Assembly (NCBI RefSeq): GCF_052078665.1
Contig: NZ_JBQJIK010000031.1
Span: forward strand, 19,942-83,941
DNA length: 64,000 nucleotides
Direction: 5' to 3'
DNA from: Inquilinus sp052078665
GTDB taxonomy: Bacteria > Pseudomonadota > Alphaproteobacteria > DSM-16000 > Inquilinaceae
This document shows positions 11,685-19,741 of this stretch, piece by piece; position 1 is the stretch's first letter; every line of letters starts with the position of its first letter. The notes beneath the pieces are model-generated. The model had not been told where the DNA came from. It was given only the letters and a program-made list of their open reading frames with translations, and made no database searches. Position numbers and translations under genes: made by a program.

Positions 11685-12391
11685 GGCGGCGGCACTTCGC
11701 CGGCTGGCTCGCCGGCGCGCTGCTGGCCCGGCCGCTGCTGGCCACGGCCCAGAGCCCTACTCCCGAGCCGCAGCTCCCGGCGGCCCCCGCGCCGCAGCCG
11801 GTCGATCTCGAGCTGGTGCTGCTGGTCGACGCCTCGGCCAGCATCACCACCGGCGCACTCGACTTCCAGCTGCGCGGCCATGCCGCCGCCTTCCGCGACG
11901 ACAAGGTCAAGGCGGCCATCGCCGCCGGCCCCGGCATCGCGGTGACGGTGGCGCGCTTCGACGGCCCGCGAACCCTCAAAGTGTTGCTGCCCTGGCGTCG
12001 GCTCGCCAGCGCCGCCGATGCCGATGCCTTCGCCGATGCCGTGCTGGCGGCGCCGGCGGGGCAGGAGACCGGGTCGACCGCGATCGGCAGCGCCGTGCTC
12101 GACGCCCTCGAGCTGTTCAAGGGCAGCGGCTTCGACGGCCCGCGCCGGACCATCGACATCGTCTCGAACGGCTTCTCCAACGCCGGGGTCGATCCTTCGC
12201 TGGCCCGCGACACGGCGGAGGCGGCCGATGTCACGGTCAACGCGCTGGTCATCCTCGACGAGTACGACTGGCTCGAAGGCTATTACCGGCAGCAGGTGAT
12301 CGGCGGCATCGGCGCCTTCGTCCGCACCGCCGAGGGCCGCGACAGCTTCATCCAGGCGCTGATCGCCAAGCTGATCGACGAGATCGTGTAG
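11681..12391 (+). CDS. Exported DUF1194 protein (von Willebrand A-like)
   Basis: A 236-aa protein with an N-terminal basic RRRHFAGWLAGALLARPLLATA signal sequence followed by a proline-rich linker. The body starts VDLELVLLVDASASI, with the DxSxS metal-ion-dependent adhesion site of a VWA domain, and continues with TAIGSAVLDALELF and IDIVSNGFSN as in DUF1194. The ATG overlaps the preceding hydrolase stop codon. Periplasmic location is inferred from the signal sequence; the role is unknown. Confidence 0.85.
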   Translation: MRRRHFAGWLAGALLARPLLATAQSPTPEPQLPAAPAPQPVDLELVLLVDASASITTGALDFQLRGHAAAFRDDKVKAAIAAGPGIAVTVARFDGPRTLKVLLPWRRLASAADADAFADAVLAAPAGQETGSTAIGSAVLDALELFKGSGFDGPRRTIDIVSNGFSNAGVDPSLARDTAEAADVTVNALVILDEYDWLEGYYRQQVIGGIGAFVRTAEGRDSFIQALIAKLIDEIV

Positions 12392-12414
12392 CAACCCTGA
12401 CGATCTTTTCTTCT

Positions 12415-12492
12415 TGTCATTGCCGGGCTTGACCCGGCAATCCAGAGGGTCTCGACATCTTCTGGATGCCCGGGTCAAGTCCGGGCATGACA
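12415..12492. repeat. Intergenic palindromic repeat element
   Basis: Two 31-nt arms (12415-12445 and 12462-12492) form an imperfect inverted repeat of the type TGTCATTGCCGGGCTTGACC and its complement, separated by 16 nt. Elements of this wording, with GGGCTTGACCCGG cores, recur between genes in many alphaproteobacteria. It lies between the DUF1194 gene and murB and could fold as a long hairpin, ending transcription or protecting the mRNA end. Confidence 0.75.
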
Positions 12493-12534
12493 GTTGAAGA
12501 TGGGCCACCGTCCCGAAGCCGCCATGCCTTCCTG

Positions 12535-13545
12535 ATGTACCAGATCCTGACCGACCACTCGCTGCAATCCGCCAACAGCTTCGGCATCGCCGCGCGCAGC
12601 CGCTACGCCGTGGAGATCCGCGACGAGGCGGAGCTGCCGGCGGTGCTGGCGGATCCGCGCTTCGCCGGGCTGCCGCGCCGGTTGCTGGGCGGCGGCAGCA
12701 ATGTCGTGCTGACCGGCGATTTCAACGGGCTGACGCTGCTGATGCGCATTCCCGGCCGGCGGCTGGCGGGGGAGGGCGCCGAGGCGGTGCTGGTCGAGGC
12801 CGGGGCCGGCGAGGTCTGGCACGACCTAGTCGCCTGGACCATCGCCCAGGGCCAGCCGGGACTGGAGAATCTGGCGCTGATCCCGGGCACGGTCGGGGCC
12901 GCGCCGATCCAGAACATCGGCGCCTATGGCGTGGAACTGGAGGAGCGGTTCGAGAGCCTGCGCGCCTTCGACATCGCGGCCGGCGGCTTCGTCACGCTCG
13001 ACCGCGCGGCCTGCCGGTTCAGCTATCGCGACAGCCTGTTCAAGCGCGAGCCGGAGCGCTGGATCGTTACCGGCGTCACCTTGCGCCTGCCGCGGCCCTG
13101 GGCGCCGGTGACGACCTATCCCGACCTGACCCGGGTGTTCGCCGACCGGGCGGATGTGGCGGCGGCGGAGATCTTCGACGCGGTGGTCGCGGTGCGACGA
13201 CAGAAGCTGCCCGACCCGGCGGTGATCGGCAATGCCGGCAGCTTCTTCAAGAACCCGATCGTGCCGAGTGCCCAATATGACGACCTCACCGCGTCCTTCC
13301 CCGGCATCGTCGGCTATCCGCAGCCGGACGGAAGGGTGAAGCTGGCCGCCGGGTGGCTGATCGACCGCTGCGGCTGGAAGGGGCGGGCGGTCGGCCGCGC
13401 CGCGGTGCACGACCGGCAGGCGCTGGTCCTGGTCAATCGCGGCGGCGCCACCGGCGCCGAGATCCTCGACCTGGCCCGGCAGATCCAGAGCGACGTCCGC
13501 GCCACCTACGGCGTGGCGCTGGAGCCGGAGCCGGTGATCCTCTGA
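12535..13545 (+). CDS. murB: UDP-N-acetylenolpyruvoylglucosamine reductase (MurB, E. coli-type)
   Basis: A 336-aa flavoenzyme that reduces the enolpyruvyl group to make UDP-MurNAc for peptidoglycan. The FAD-binding part shows RRLLGGGSNVVL and LALIPGTVGAAPIQNIGAYG; the catalytic serine is in GNAGSFFKNPIV; and a C-terminal glutamate is in ALEPEPVIL. The CRFSYRDSLFK loop and length of about 340 point to the E. coli type I enzyme rather than the shorter form normally found in alphaproteobacterial mur clusters. No other mur gene is nearby. ATG 12535 was chosen because the upstream codons lie in the repeat element. Confidence 0.93.
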   Translation: MYQILTDHSLQSANSFGIAARSRYAVEIRDEAELPAVLADPRFAGLPRRLLGGGSNVVLTGDFNGLTLLMRIPGRRLAGEGAEAVLVEAGAGEVWHDLVAWTIAQGQPGLENLALIPGTVGAAPIQNIGAYGVELEERFESLRAFDIAAGGFVTLDRAACRFSYRDSLFKREPERWIVTGVTLRLPRPWAPVTTYPDLTRVFADRADVAAAEIFDAVVAVRRQKLPDPAVIGNAGSFFKNPIVPSAQYDDLTASFPGIVGYPQPDGRVKLAAGWLIDRCGWKGRAVGRAAVHDRQALVLVNRGGATGAEILDLARQIQSDVRATYGVALEPEPVIL

Positions 13546-13557
13546 GACCGGGATCTG

Positions 13558-13887
13558 TCAGGCCGGGCCGGCGAAGCGGGCGACCAGGACTTGGCAATAG
13601 GGACGCCCGAGCTCGCGGGCCCATTGCTCGGCCCGGTCGATCTTCGGCTGCAGCTTTGCCAGGGCCTCCCTGTTCCAACGCTCCCTGACGGGGCCGAACG
13701 GGAACGCATCCGTCTCCGAATCGATGCCGACGAAGGGCAGGATATCGTCGTCATGGGTGGAGAGTTCGGCCTCTGCGGCCAGACGGAGAATCAGCCGTGC
13801 CCCTTCGATGTAGGAGAGACGGCCGTCCAGCATGTCCTGCGCGGCCCGGGCGATGGCTGCCTTTGCCTGATCGATGGCTGGGTTCAT
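13558..13887 (-). CDS. Conserved hypothetical protein, 109 aa
   Basis: A small acidic, mostly helical protein without signal or membrane segments. Its middle, DDDILPFVGIDSETDAFPFG, looks like a conserved loop, and the helices around it are alanine- and arginine-rich. I do not recognise a named family. It converges with murB (12 bp between the stops) and its start is about 45 bp from the otnK stop. The reading frame is supported by normal codon-position GC bias and a plausible protein, but not by homology I can name. Confidence 0.6.
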   Translation of the reverse strand: MNPAIDQAKAAIARAAQDMLDGRLSYIEGARLILRLAAEAELSTHDDDILPFVGIDSETDAFPFGPVRERWNREALAKLQPKIDRAEQWARELGRPYCQVLVARFAGPA

Positions 13888-13932
13888 CGGGACAGCTTGC
13901 CAGCGGCGTGCCGGCCGGACCAGTCCTTCCTC

Positions 13933-15204
13933 CTACGGCATCGCCCCGAGCGCGTCGGCGAAGAAGTCGGGGCCGCCGAAATTGCCGGATTTCAGCGCCA
14001 GCACCATCGGGGGTTCCTGGCCGACGGTGTGGAGCACCGGCACGCCCGGGGCGATCTCGGCGCCGATGCGGAAGGCGGGCAGGGCCAGGGCGTCGACCAC
14101 GGCGCCGGAGGTCTCGCCGCCCGCCACCACCAGGCGGCGCACGCCGGCCTCGACCAGGCCGAGGGCGATCCGCGCCATCGCCTGCTCGATCGCGTGGCCG
14201 GCGGCGTCGCGGCCGAGCTTCTGCTGCACTGCCGCCACCTGCTCGGGCGGGGCGCTGCTGGCGATCAGCACTGGCCCCTCGGCGCGATGGCGTTCGGCCC
14301 AGGCGAGGGCCCGCCCGACCTCGCGGGGATCTCCGGCCAGCGCCTCCGGGTCGAGGCGCAGGACGGGCATGCTCCGCTCCGCCGCCGCGATCTGGCCCAG
14401 CGTCGCCTGCGAGCAGCTTCCGGCCAGGATCGCGGCCGGGCCGTCGATCGGGGCCGGCGCCTGGGTCCCGCCCGAGGCGGTGATCCGGCCGGCGGCGACC
14501 AGCGCCCTTGCGATGCCGAGGCCGAGGCCGGAGGCGCCGGTCGACACCGGCTGGTCCAGCGCCACCACGCCCAGCGTCTCCAGATGCCGGTCCAGCACCG
14601 CATCGGCGATCACCGCGCCGGCGCCCTCGGCCGCGCGCTGCCCGAGGGCGTCGCGCACCGCCTGCGGCCCGGCTTCCACCACGGCCAGTGGCAGCAGGGC
14701 GACCGGCGACCGGCTCTGCCGGCCCAGCACGCGCACCAGGTTCGAATCCCGCATCGGGTTCAGCGGGTGGTCCTTCAGCGGGCTCTCATGCAGCGGCACG
14801 GTGCCGACGAAGAGATGGCCGAGATAGACCGTCCGCCCGGTCTCGGGAAAGGCGGGGGTGACCAAAGCGGGGCCGGCGCCGATCTCGGCCCGCAGCGCGT
14901 CGGTCACCGGGCCGATGTTGCCGGCATCGGTCGAATCGAAGGTCGAGCAGATCTTGAACAGCACATGGCCGGCGCCGCGGCCGCGCAGCCAGCGGGCCGC
15001 CGCCAGGCTGCGCTCCACTGCCTCGGCGGCCGGGATCGACCGGCTCTTCAACGCCACCACCACGGCGTCGACCGCCGGCAGATCAAGGTCGTCGCGCGGC
15101 ACGCCGATGGTCTGGACCGTGCGCAGCCCCGCCTTGGACAGGGTGTTCGCGAGGTCGGAGGCGCCGGTGTAGTCGTCGGCAACGCAGCCGAGCACGAGGG
15201 TCAT
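13933..15204 (-). CDS. otnK: Four-carbon acid sugar kinase (3-oxo-tetronate kinase)
   Basis: A 423-aa DUF1537-family kinase that should phosphorylate 3-oxo-tetronate at C4. The N-terminal DUF1537 domain starts VLGCVADDYTGASDLANTL and holds FKICSTFDSTDAGNIGPVTDAL; the C-terminal nucleotide-binding domain holds VAGGETSGAVVDAL and LALKSGNFGGPDFF. The start is the ATG right after a GAGGAGGAG ribosome site. It lies 10 bp downstream of otnI and next to ltnD, which together make the kinase assignment firm. The other member of the family, for D-threonate, lies in different gene contexts. Confidence 0.92.
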   Translation of the reverse strand: MTLVLGCVADDYTGASDLANTLSKAGLRTVQTIGVPRDDLDLPAVDAVVVALKSRSIPAAEAVERSLAAARWLRGRGAGHVLFKICSTFDSTDAGNIGPVTDALRAEIGAGPALVTPAFPETGRTVYLGHLFVGTVPLHESPLKDHPLNPMRDSNLVRVLGRQSRSPVALLPLAVVEAGPQAVRDALGQRAAEGAGAVIADAVLDRHLETLGVVALDQPVSTGASGLGLGIARALVAAGRITASGGTQAPAPIDGPAAILAGSCSQATLGQIAAAERSMPVLRLDPEALAGDPREVGRALAWAERHRAEGPVLIASSAPPEQVAAVQQKLGRDAAGHAIEQAMARIALGLVEAGVRRLVVAGGETSGAVVDALALPAFRIGAEIAPGVPVLHTVGQEPPMVLALKSGNFGGPDFFADALGAMP

Positions 15205-15214
15205 CGTCTCCTCC

Positions 15215-15997
15215 TCATCCGTTGCGGCCGGCATAGGGCGCGAACCAGCCCAGCCCTTCGAGCGTGCCGGCGCGGGGCCGGTACTCGCAGCCGATGAAGC
15301 CGGCATAGCCCAACCGCTCCAGCTCCTGGAACAGGAACGGATAGTTCAGCTCCTCGACATCCGGCTCGTGCCGGCCGGGCACGCTGGCGATCTGGATGTG
15401 GGCGGTGATCGGCAGCAGCGCTCGCAGCGCCATGGTCACGTCGCCATGCAGGATCTGCCGGTGGTAGCAGTCGAATTGCAGCTTCAGATTGGGCAGGCCT
15501 AGCTCGCCGATCAGCGCCGCGGCCCGGTTGAAGTCGCCCAGGAAGTAGCCGGGGGCGTCGCGGGTGTTCAGCGGCTCCAGCAGCACGTCGACACCCCGGG
15601 CGGCAAAAGCCTCGGCGGCGAAGGACACCGCGTCGCGCCAAGCCAGCTGCGCCCGCGGGTCGGCCGGATCGGCATTGCCGCTCATCATGTGCACGCGGCC
15701 GACGCCGGTGGCCTCGGCATAGGTCAGCGCGGTGGCGACCGAGGCGCGGAACTCGTCCGCCCGCTCCGGCAGGGCGGCCAAGCCGCGCTCACCCCTGGCC
15801 CAGTCGCCGGGCGGCAGGTTGAACAGCGCCTGGGTCAGGCCGTTGCGGGCCAGCCGCTCGGCGATCGCTTCGGGCGGATGCTCATACGGGAACAGGTATT
15901 CGACCGCTGTGAAACCGGCTCCGGCGGCCGCGTCGAAGCGGTCGAGGAAGTCCCACTCGGTGAACATCATGCTGAGATTGGCGGCGAAGCGCGGCAT
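15215..15997 (-). CDS. otnI: 2-oxo-tetronate isomerase (hydroxypyruvate isomerase family)
   Basis: A 260-aa TIM-barrel isomerase of the Hyi/OtnI group. The start FAANLSMMFTEWDFLDRF, the metal-ligand glutamates in LLEPLNTRDAPGYFL and GCEYRP, and KLQFDCYHRQILHGD are family marks. In this gene set it should convert 2-oxo-tetronate (from LtnD) to 3-oxo-tetronate for OtnK. It abuts ltnD directly: the ltnD start side is upstream and the otnI start lies at the base next to the ltnD stop. Hydroxypyruvate isomerase is the alternative name, made less likely by context. Confidence 0.92.
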   Translation of the reverse strand: MPRFAANLSMMFTEWDFLDRFDAAAGAGFTAVEYLFPYEHPPEAIAERLARNGLTQALFNLPPGDWARGERGLAALPERADEFRASVATALTYAEATGVGRVHMMSGNADPADPRAQLAWRDAVSFAAEAFAARGVDVLLEPLNTRDAPGYFLGDFNRAAALIGELGLPNLKLQFDCYHRQILHGDVTMALRALLPITAHIQIASVPGRHEPDVEELNYPFLFQELERLGYAGFIGCEYRPRAGTLEGLGWFAPYAGRNG

Positions 15998-16927
15998 CTA
16001 TCCCTCCTTCGACACGCCGGGCAGGTCGAGGCCGGCGATCTGCGCATAGAGCCGGGCGACCGAGGCGTCGTCGTCCCGGCCCATGCCGGCGGCGGCGGTC
16101 ATCAGGAACATCTGCAGCGCCGCGCCGGCCACCGGCACCGGGAACTTGCCGCTGCGCGCCATGTCCATGACGATGCCGAGATCCTTGGTGAAGATGTCGA
16201 CCGCGCTGCGCGGCGCATAGTCGCCGTCCAGCACATGCGGGATGCGGTTCTCGAACATCCAGGAATTGCCGGCCGAGGCGGTGATCACCTCGTAGACCCT
16301 GCGGATGTCGAGGCCCTGGCAGGCGGCGAAGGCGATCGCCTCGCAGGCGGCGGCGATGTGCACGCCGGCCAGCAGCTGGTTCACCATCTTGAAGGCGGCG
16401 CCGGTGCCGGGGGCATCGCCGAGCTCGTACAGCTTCGCCGCCATGGCGTCGAGCGCCGGCCGGGCCGCGGCGAAGGCGGCCGCGCTGCCGGAGGCGAGGA
16501 TGGTCAGCGCCCCTTCCGCCGCGCGCTGGGCGCCGCCGCTGATCGGCGCGTCGAGATAGTGCCGTCCGGTCGCCTCCAGCCGCTCTGCCATGGCCCGGGC
16601 TGCTTCCGGCGCCATGGTCGCGGACGAGACGAAGACCGAGCCCTCCGGCATCGCCGCGGCGCTGCCGGCCTCGCCGAACAGCACCGATTCGGTCTGGGCC
16701 GCATTGACCACGACCGAAACCACGATGTCGGCGCCGGCCGCGGCTTCGGCCGGGGTCTTGGCGCCGGTGCCGCCGGCGGCGACCAGGCGCTCGACCGCGG
16801 CGGCGGAGAGATCGCAGCCGGCGACCTCGAAGCCGGCCCGGCGCAGCGACAGGGCCATGCCCAGCCCCATCGAGCCGAGCCCGATCACGGCGGCGCGACG
16901 GCCGGCGGAGGTTTCGTTCCCGGTCAT
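15998..16927 (-). CDS. ltnD: L-threonate dehydrogenase (beta-hydroxyacid dehydrogenase family)
   Basis: A 309-aa NAD(P)-dependent 3-hydroxyisobutyrate-dehydrogenase-like enzyme. Residues about 13-35 hold the Rossmann motif VIGLGSMGLGMALSL; the substrate-binding DAPISGGAQRAAEG and catalytic lysine in GAAFKMVNQLLAGVH are present. With otnI and otnK downstream and otnC divergent, the substrate is most likely L-threonate (or D-erythronate), oxidised at C2. ATG 16927 fits family length. It shares a 151-bp divergent region with otnC. Confidence 0.9.
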   Translation of the reverse strand: MTGNETSAGRRAAVIGLGSMGLGMALSLRRAGFEVAGCDLSAAAVERLVAAGGTGAKTPAEAAAGADIVVSVVVNAAQTESVLFGEAGSAAAMPEGSVFVSSATMAPEAARAMAERLEATGRHYLDAPISGGAQRAAEGALTILASGSAAAFAAARPALDAMAAKLYELGDAPGTGAAFKMVNQLLAGVHIAAACEAIAFAACQGLDIRRVYEVITASAGNSWMFENRIPHVLDGDYAPRSAVDIFTKDLGIVMDMARSGKFPVPVAGAALQMFLMTAAAGMGRDDDASVARLYAQIAGLDLPGVSKEG

Positions 16928-17078
16928 TCTGTCCTCGGCGGTTGAGCCACCGCATGGTTCCCGGCCGCACCGGTCCTGGCAACGGCAATTCGGCGCGACC
17001 CAGCGTCCCGCCTGGATCGATGTGTCGCCACCGATGCTGCTAGGATGCGGGCCGGATCGGCCGGGAAGGGACGGAGTC

Positions 17079-17747
17079 GTGGACGAGACCAGGCTGCGCG
17101 AGGACATCTGCCGCTTCGGCCGCTCGCTGTTCGAGCGCGGGCTGACGCCCGGCTCCTCCGGCAACATCAGCCTGCGGCTGGACGATGGCGGCTGGCTGGT
17201 GACGCCGACCAACGCCTCGCTCGGCTTCCTCGAACCGGCCCGGCTGTCGCGGCTCGACGCCGAAGGGCGGCTCTTGTCCGGCGACAAGCCGACCAAGGAG
17301 ATCCCGCTGCACGGCGCGCTCTACGAGACGCGCGGCTCGGCCCGCGCCATCGTGCATCTGCACTCGACCCATTCGGTCGCGGTGCCGATGCTGCCGGGGA
17401 TCGACCCGAAGGCGGTGCTGCCGCCGCTGACCGCCTATTACCTGATGCGGGTCGGGGCGACGGCGTTGGTTCCCTATTATCGCCCGGGCGACCCGGCGGT
17501 GGCCGACGCCATCCGCGGCCTGGCTGGGCGCTATTCATCGGTGCTGCTGGCCAATCACGGGCCGGTGGTGGCGGGCGAGAGCCTGGAGGCCGCGGTCTAC
17601 GCGACGGAGGAGCTGGAGGAGACGGCGAAGCTGCACCTGCTGCTGCGCGGCCTGAATCCCCGCCTGCTGTCGCCGGGCCAGATCTCGGAGCTGAAGGAGG
17701 CGTTCAAGCTCGACCTGCCGGGGGATGACCACGGGCACGAGCATTAG
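17079..17747 (+). CDS. otnC: 3-oxo-tetronate 4-phosphate decarboxylase (class II aldolase)
   Basis: A 222-aa class II aldolase/adducin-fold enzyme that should decarboxylate 3-oxo-tetronate 4-phosphate to DHAP. Visible marks are GLTPGSSGNISLR (phosphate binding), the KEIPLH segment, zinc ligands in IVHLHSTHSV, and the late LLANHGPVVAG histidine. GTG 17079 is chosen because GGGAAGGGA precedes it by 7 bases and family members begin about there. It is divergent from ltnD and completes the pathway. The C-terminus ends in a histidine-rich tail (DDHGHEH). Confidence 0.9.
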   Translation: MDETRLREDICRFGRSLFERGLTPGSSGNISLRLDDGGWLVTPTNASLGFLEPARLSRLDAEGRLLSGDKPTKEIPLHGALYETRGSARAIVHLHSTHSVAVPMLPGIDPKAVLPPLTAYYLMRVGATALVPYYRPGDPAVADAIRGLAGRYSSVLLANHGPVVAGESLEAAVYATEELEETAKLHLLLRGLNPRLLSPGQISELKEAFKLDLPGDDHGHEH

Positions 17748-17759
17748 AGACCGGCCGGC

Positions 17760-18329
17760 TCAGTCCTCATCGACACCGGGCGTGGCGCCCCGCCGCGCGG
17801 CGACGCCGGCGTAGCGGCGCAGGCTCCACAGCAGGGGGGAGGCGTCGAGGGTCTCGACCTCGGTGACGAGGCCGACGAACAGGATGTGGGTCGACACCTC
17901 GGTCAGGCCGATCAGATGGCAGTCGATCACGGCGACCGCCCCCTCCAGCTTCGGACGGCCGGACGGCCAGGCGGACCAGATGCCGCGGGTGAAGCGCTCG
18001 GTGCGGGGGATCGCCAGCTTGCCGGCGAAGGCGTCGGCGACCTCGTCCTGATGCTCGGCCAGCATGGCGACGGAGAAGCCCTCGGTCGCTTCGATCACCC
18101 CGGCCATGGCGCTGCTGCGGTCGATCGAGACCAGCATGGTCGGCGGATCGGCGGCCAGTGCCATCACCGCCGTGGCCGTGCGCCCGTGCCGGGTGCCGTC
18201 GGCCTCGGTGGCGGCTACCACGCAGATGGTCGCGGTCAGGCGCGACAGCGCCTCGGCGAAACGGTCGCGGGGCACCGCGGGCGGGTGGCGCGGGTCCGGG
18301 TTGAGGCGAAGCGAAGTGCGCGCGACCAA
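17760..18329 (-). CDS. Flavin reductase-like domain protein
   Basis: A 189-aa HpaC/RutF-type flavin reductase fold. The FMN-binding split-barrel marks are LTATICVVAAT, RTATAVMALAADPPTMLVSIDRSS and the late HILFVGLVTEV. Such proteins give reduced FMN to a partner monooxygenase. No monooxygenase gene lies nearby in this window, so its partner is unknown. Its stop converges with otnC, 12 bp away. Confidence 0.85.
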   Translation of the reverse strand: MVARTSLRLNPDPRHPPAVPRDRFAEALSRLTATICVVAATEADGTRHGRTATAVMALAADPPTMLVSIDRSSAMAGVIEATEGFSVAMLAEHQDEVADAFAGKLAIPRTERFTRGIWSAWPSGRPKLEGAVAVIDCHLIGLTEVSTHILFVGLVTEVETLDASPLLWSLRRYAGVAARRGATPGVDED

Positions 18330-18353
18330 GGTCTGTCCCTGAGGGCCGTCGGA

Positions 18354-18403
18354 AAAGGGCGCCCGCCAGCCCGATTCCCTTGAAGGAAACCTGACCGGCG
18401 GGC
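18354..18403 (-). terminator. Probable rho-independent terminator after sodB
   Basis: On the minus strand a 7-bp stem (GCCCGCC paired with GGCGGGC) encloses a 29-nt loop that itself holds a TTCC/GGAA hairpin, followed by CCCTTTTCC. It starts 11 bp after the sodB stop. The loop is long, so confidence is moderate. Confidence 0.45.
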
Positions 18404-18413
18404 GGGGTCGGCG

Positions 18414-19022
18414 TCAGGCGGCCTTGAGCTGGGCTTCGGCGAACTCGTAGTTGGCGAGCTTGTCGAGGAAGTTCTGGGCGTAGTCCGGACGACGGTTGCG
18501 GAAGTCCAGATAGTAGCTGTGCTCCCACACGTCGAGGCCGAGCAGCACCTTGCCCTCGCCGGTGGCGAGCGGGTTGGAGCCGTTCGGGGTCTTGGTGATC
18601 TTCAGCTTGCCGTCCTTGCCCAGCACCAGCCAGGCCCAGCCGGAGCCGAACTGGCCGATCGCGGCCGCCTTGAAGGCATCCTTGAAGGCCTGCACGCCGC
18701 CGAGATCCTCGGTGATCTTCTGCTCCAGCGCGCCCGGGATGGCGCCGCCCTTCGGCGACAGGTTCTGCCAGAACAGGATGTGGTTCCAATGCTGGCCGGC
18801 ATTGTTGAACACCGGGGCCAGGTTGTCCTTGCCATAGGCGAAGGCGACGATCTCCTCGAGCGACTTGCCCTTCAGCGAATCGTCCTTCTCGACGAAGCCG
18901 TTCAGCGCCGTGACATAGGCCTGGTGGTGCTTGCCGTGATGCAGCTCCAGCGTCTCCTGGCACATGCCGCGCTCGGCGAGGGCGTTCTGCGAGTAAGGCA
19001 GCTGGGGGAGTTCAAACGCCAT
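18414..19022 (-). CDS. sodB: Superoxide dismutase, Fe type
   Basis: A 202-aa Fe/Mn-family SOD without a signal peptide, so cytoplasmic. Metal ligands are His28 (ETLELHHGKHH), the second His of NNAGQHWNHILFW, and Asp/His in DVWEHSYYLDF. The glutamine in AGQHWNH, placed as in E. coli SodB, argues for iron rather than manganese. The gene overlaps the upstream Fe-S-type regulator by 11 bp, so the regulator and SOD are one transcript. Confidence 0.95.
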   Translation of the reverse strand: MAFELPQLPYSQNALAERGMCQETLELHHGKHHQAYVTALNGFVEKDDSLKGKSLEEIVAFAYGKDNLAPVFNNAGQHWNHILFWQNLSPKGGAIPGALEQKITEDLGGVQAFKDAFKAAAIGQFGSGWAWLVLGKDGKLKITKTPNGSNPLATGEGKVLLGLDVWEHSYYLDFRNRRPDYAQNFLDKLANYEFAEAQLKAA

Positions 19023-19698
19023 GGTGGTGCTCACTTTCTGATCGGCTTGGTTGTGGAAGGATGCGGTAGGCGCAACGGCGCGCCCCCGCCTGGATGTGCT
19101 CCGTGCGCTCCACCCGGGCCTCCGGCCCGAGCACGCGGCGGAACAAGTCGAACTCGGAGCGGCAGAAGCCCTGGCAGGCCGCCGCCGCGGCGCAGATCGG
19201 ACAATGATTCTCGACCAGAAGGAAGCCGTTTTCGTCTTCCTCCCACCCAGCCATGTAGCCCTCGCGGGTGCGAAGGCCAGCCAGGGTGGCGATGCGGTCG
19301 CGCAGCGTCGCCGCACCGGCCACGGCATCGGCGTAGCGGGCGGTGGTCTCGGCCTCGCGCGCGGCGATCAGCCGGTCGAGGGCCGCCTCGCCCAGCTCGC
19401 GCCGGACGCCGGCGATCAGCCCGGCCACCATCTCGGCATGGCCGTCGGGGAACCGGGCATGGCCGGCGGCGGTGAGGGACCAGAGCTGGAGCGGCCGGCC
19501 GACCCCGGCGCGCTGCGGCGCGGATTCGACCAGCCCGGCCTCGGCTAGCTTGACCAACTGCTGCCGCGCCGCCTCCCCGGTGGTGCCGAGCGCGGCGCCG
19601 AGCGCCGCGGTGCTCTGGCTGCCGCGTGTCTTCAGCAGCAGGAGCAGCCGCTCCGCCGCCGTCGCCGGCTCCCGGGAAAGATTATTGTCAAAGTCCAT
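19012..19698 (-). CDS. SufR-like winged-helix regulator with C-terminal Cys cluster
   Basis: A 228-aa regulator of the COG2345 (SufR-like) group. Residues about 15-60 form a winged helix (SQSTAALGAALGTTGEAARQQLVKL); the C-terminal half carries ENHCPICAAAAACQGFCRSE and a later GARRCAYRI, the four-cysteine pattern that holds an Fe-S cluster in SufR. It overlaps the sodB start by 11 bp and lies upstream of it, so it probably couples Fe-S or oxidant state to SOD expression. Cluster binding is inferred from the cysteines. Confidence 0.85.
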   Translation of the reverse strand: MDFDNNLSREPATAAERLLLLLKTRGSQSTAALGAALGTTGEAARQQLVKLAEAGLVESAPQRAGVGRPLQLWSLTAAGHARFPDGHAEMVAGLIAGVRRELGEAALDRLIAAREAETTARYADAVAGAATLRDRIATLAGLRTREGYMAGWEEDENGFLLVENHCPICAAAAACQGFCRSEFDLFRRVLGPEARVERTEHIQAGARRCAYRILPQPSRSESEHHHGV

Positions 19699-19705
19699 GC
19701 TTTGA
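19688..19705. promoter_or_regulatory. Inverted repeat over the regulator start codon
   Basis: TCAAAG-TCCATG-CTTTGA is a perfect 6-bp inverted repeat with a 6-bp spacer that includes the start codon of the SufR-like gene. It could be an autoregulatory operator, but arms this short may arise by chance. Confidence 0.3.
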
Positions 19706-19720
19706 AAATAGATGGCGGGC

Positions 19721-19740
19721 GGCCGGATCGCAAGCCGGCC
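19721..19740 (-). terminator. Possible terminator after the nSTAND gene
   Basis: GGCCGG paired with CCGGCC around an 8-nt loop lies directly after the stop of the nSTAND gene on the minus strand, followed some bases later by CTATTTTC. The stem is short and the T-run is displaced, so this is only a candidate. Confidence 0.3.
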
Positions 19741-19741
19741 G

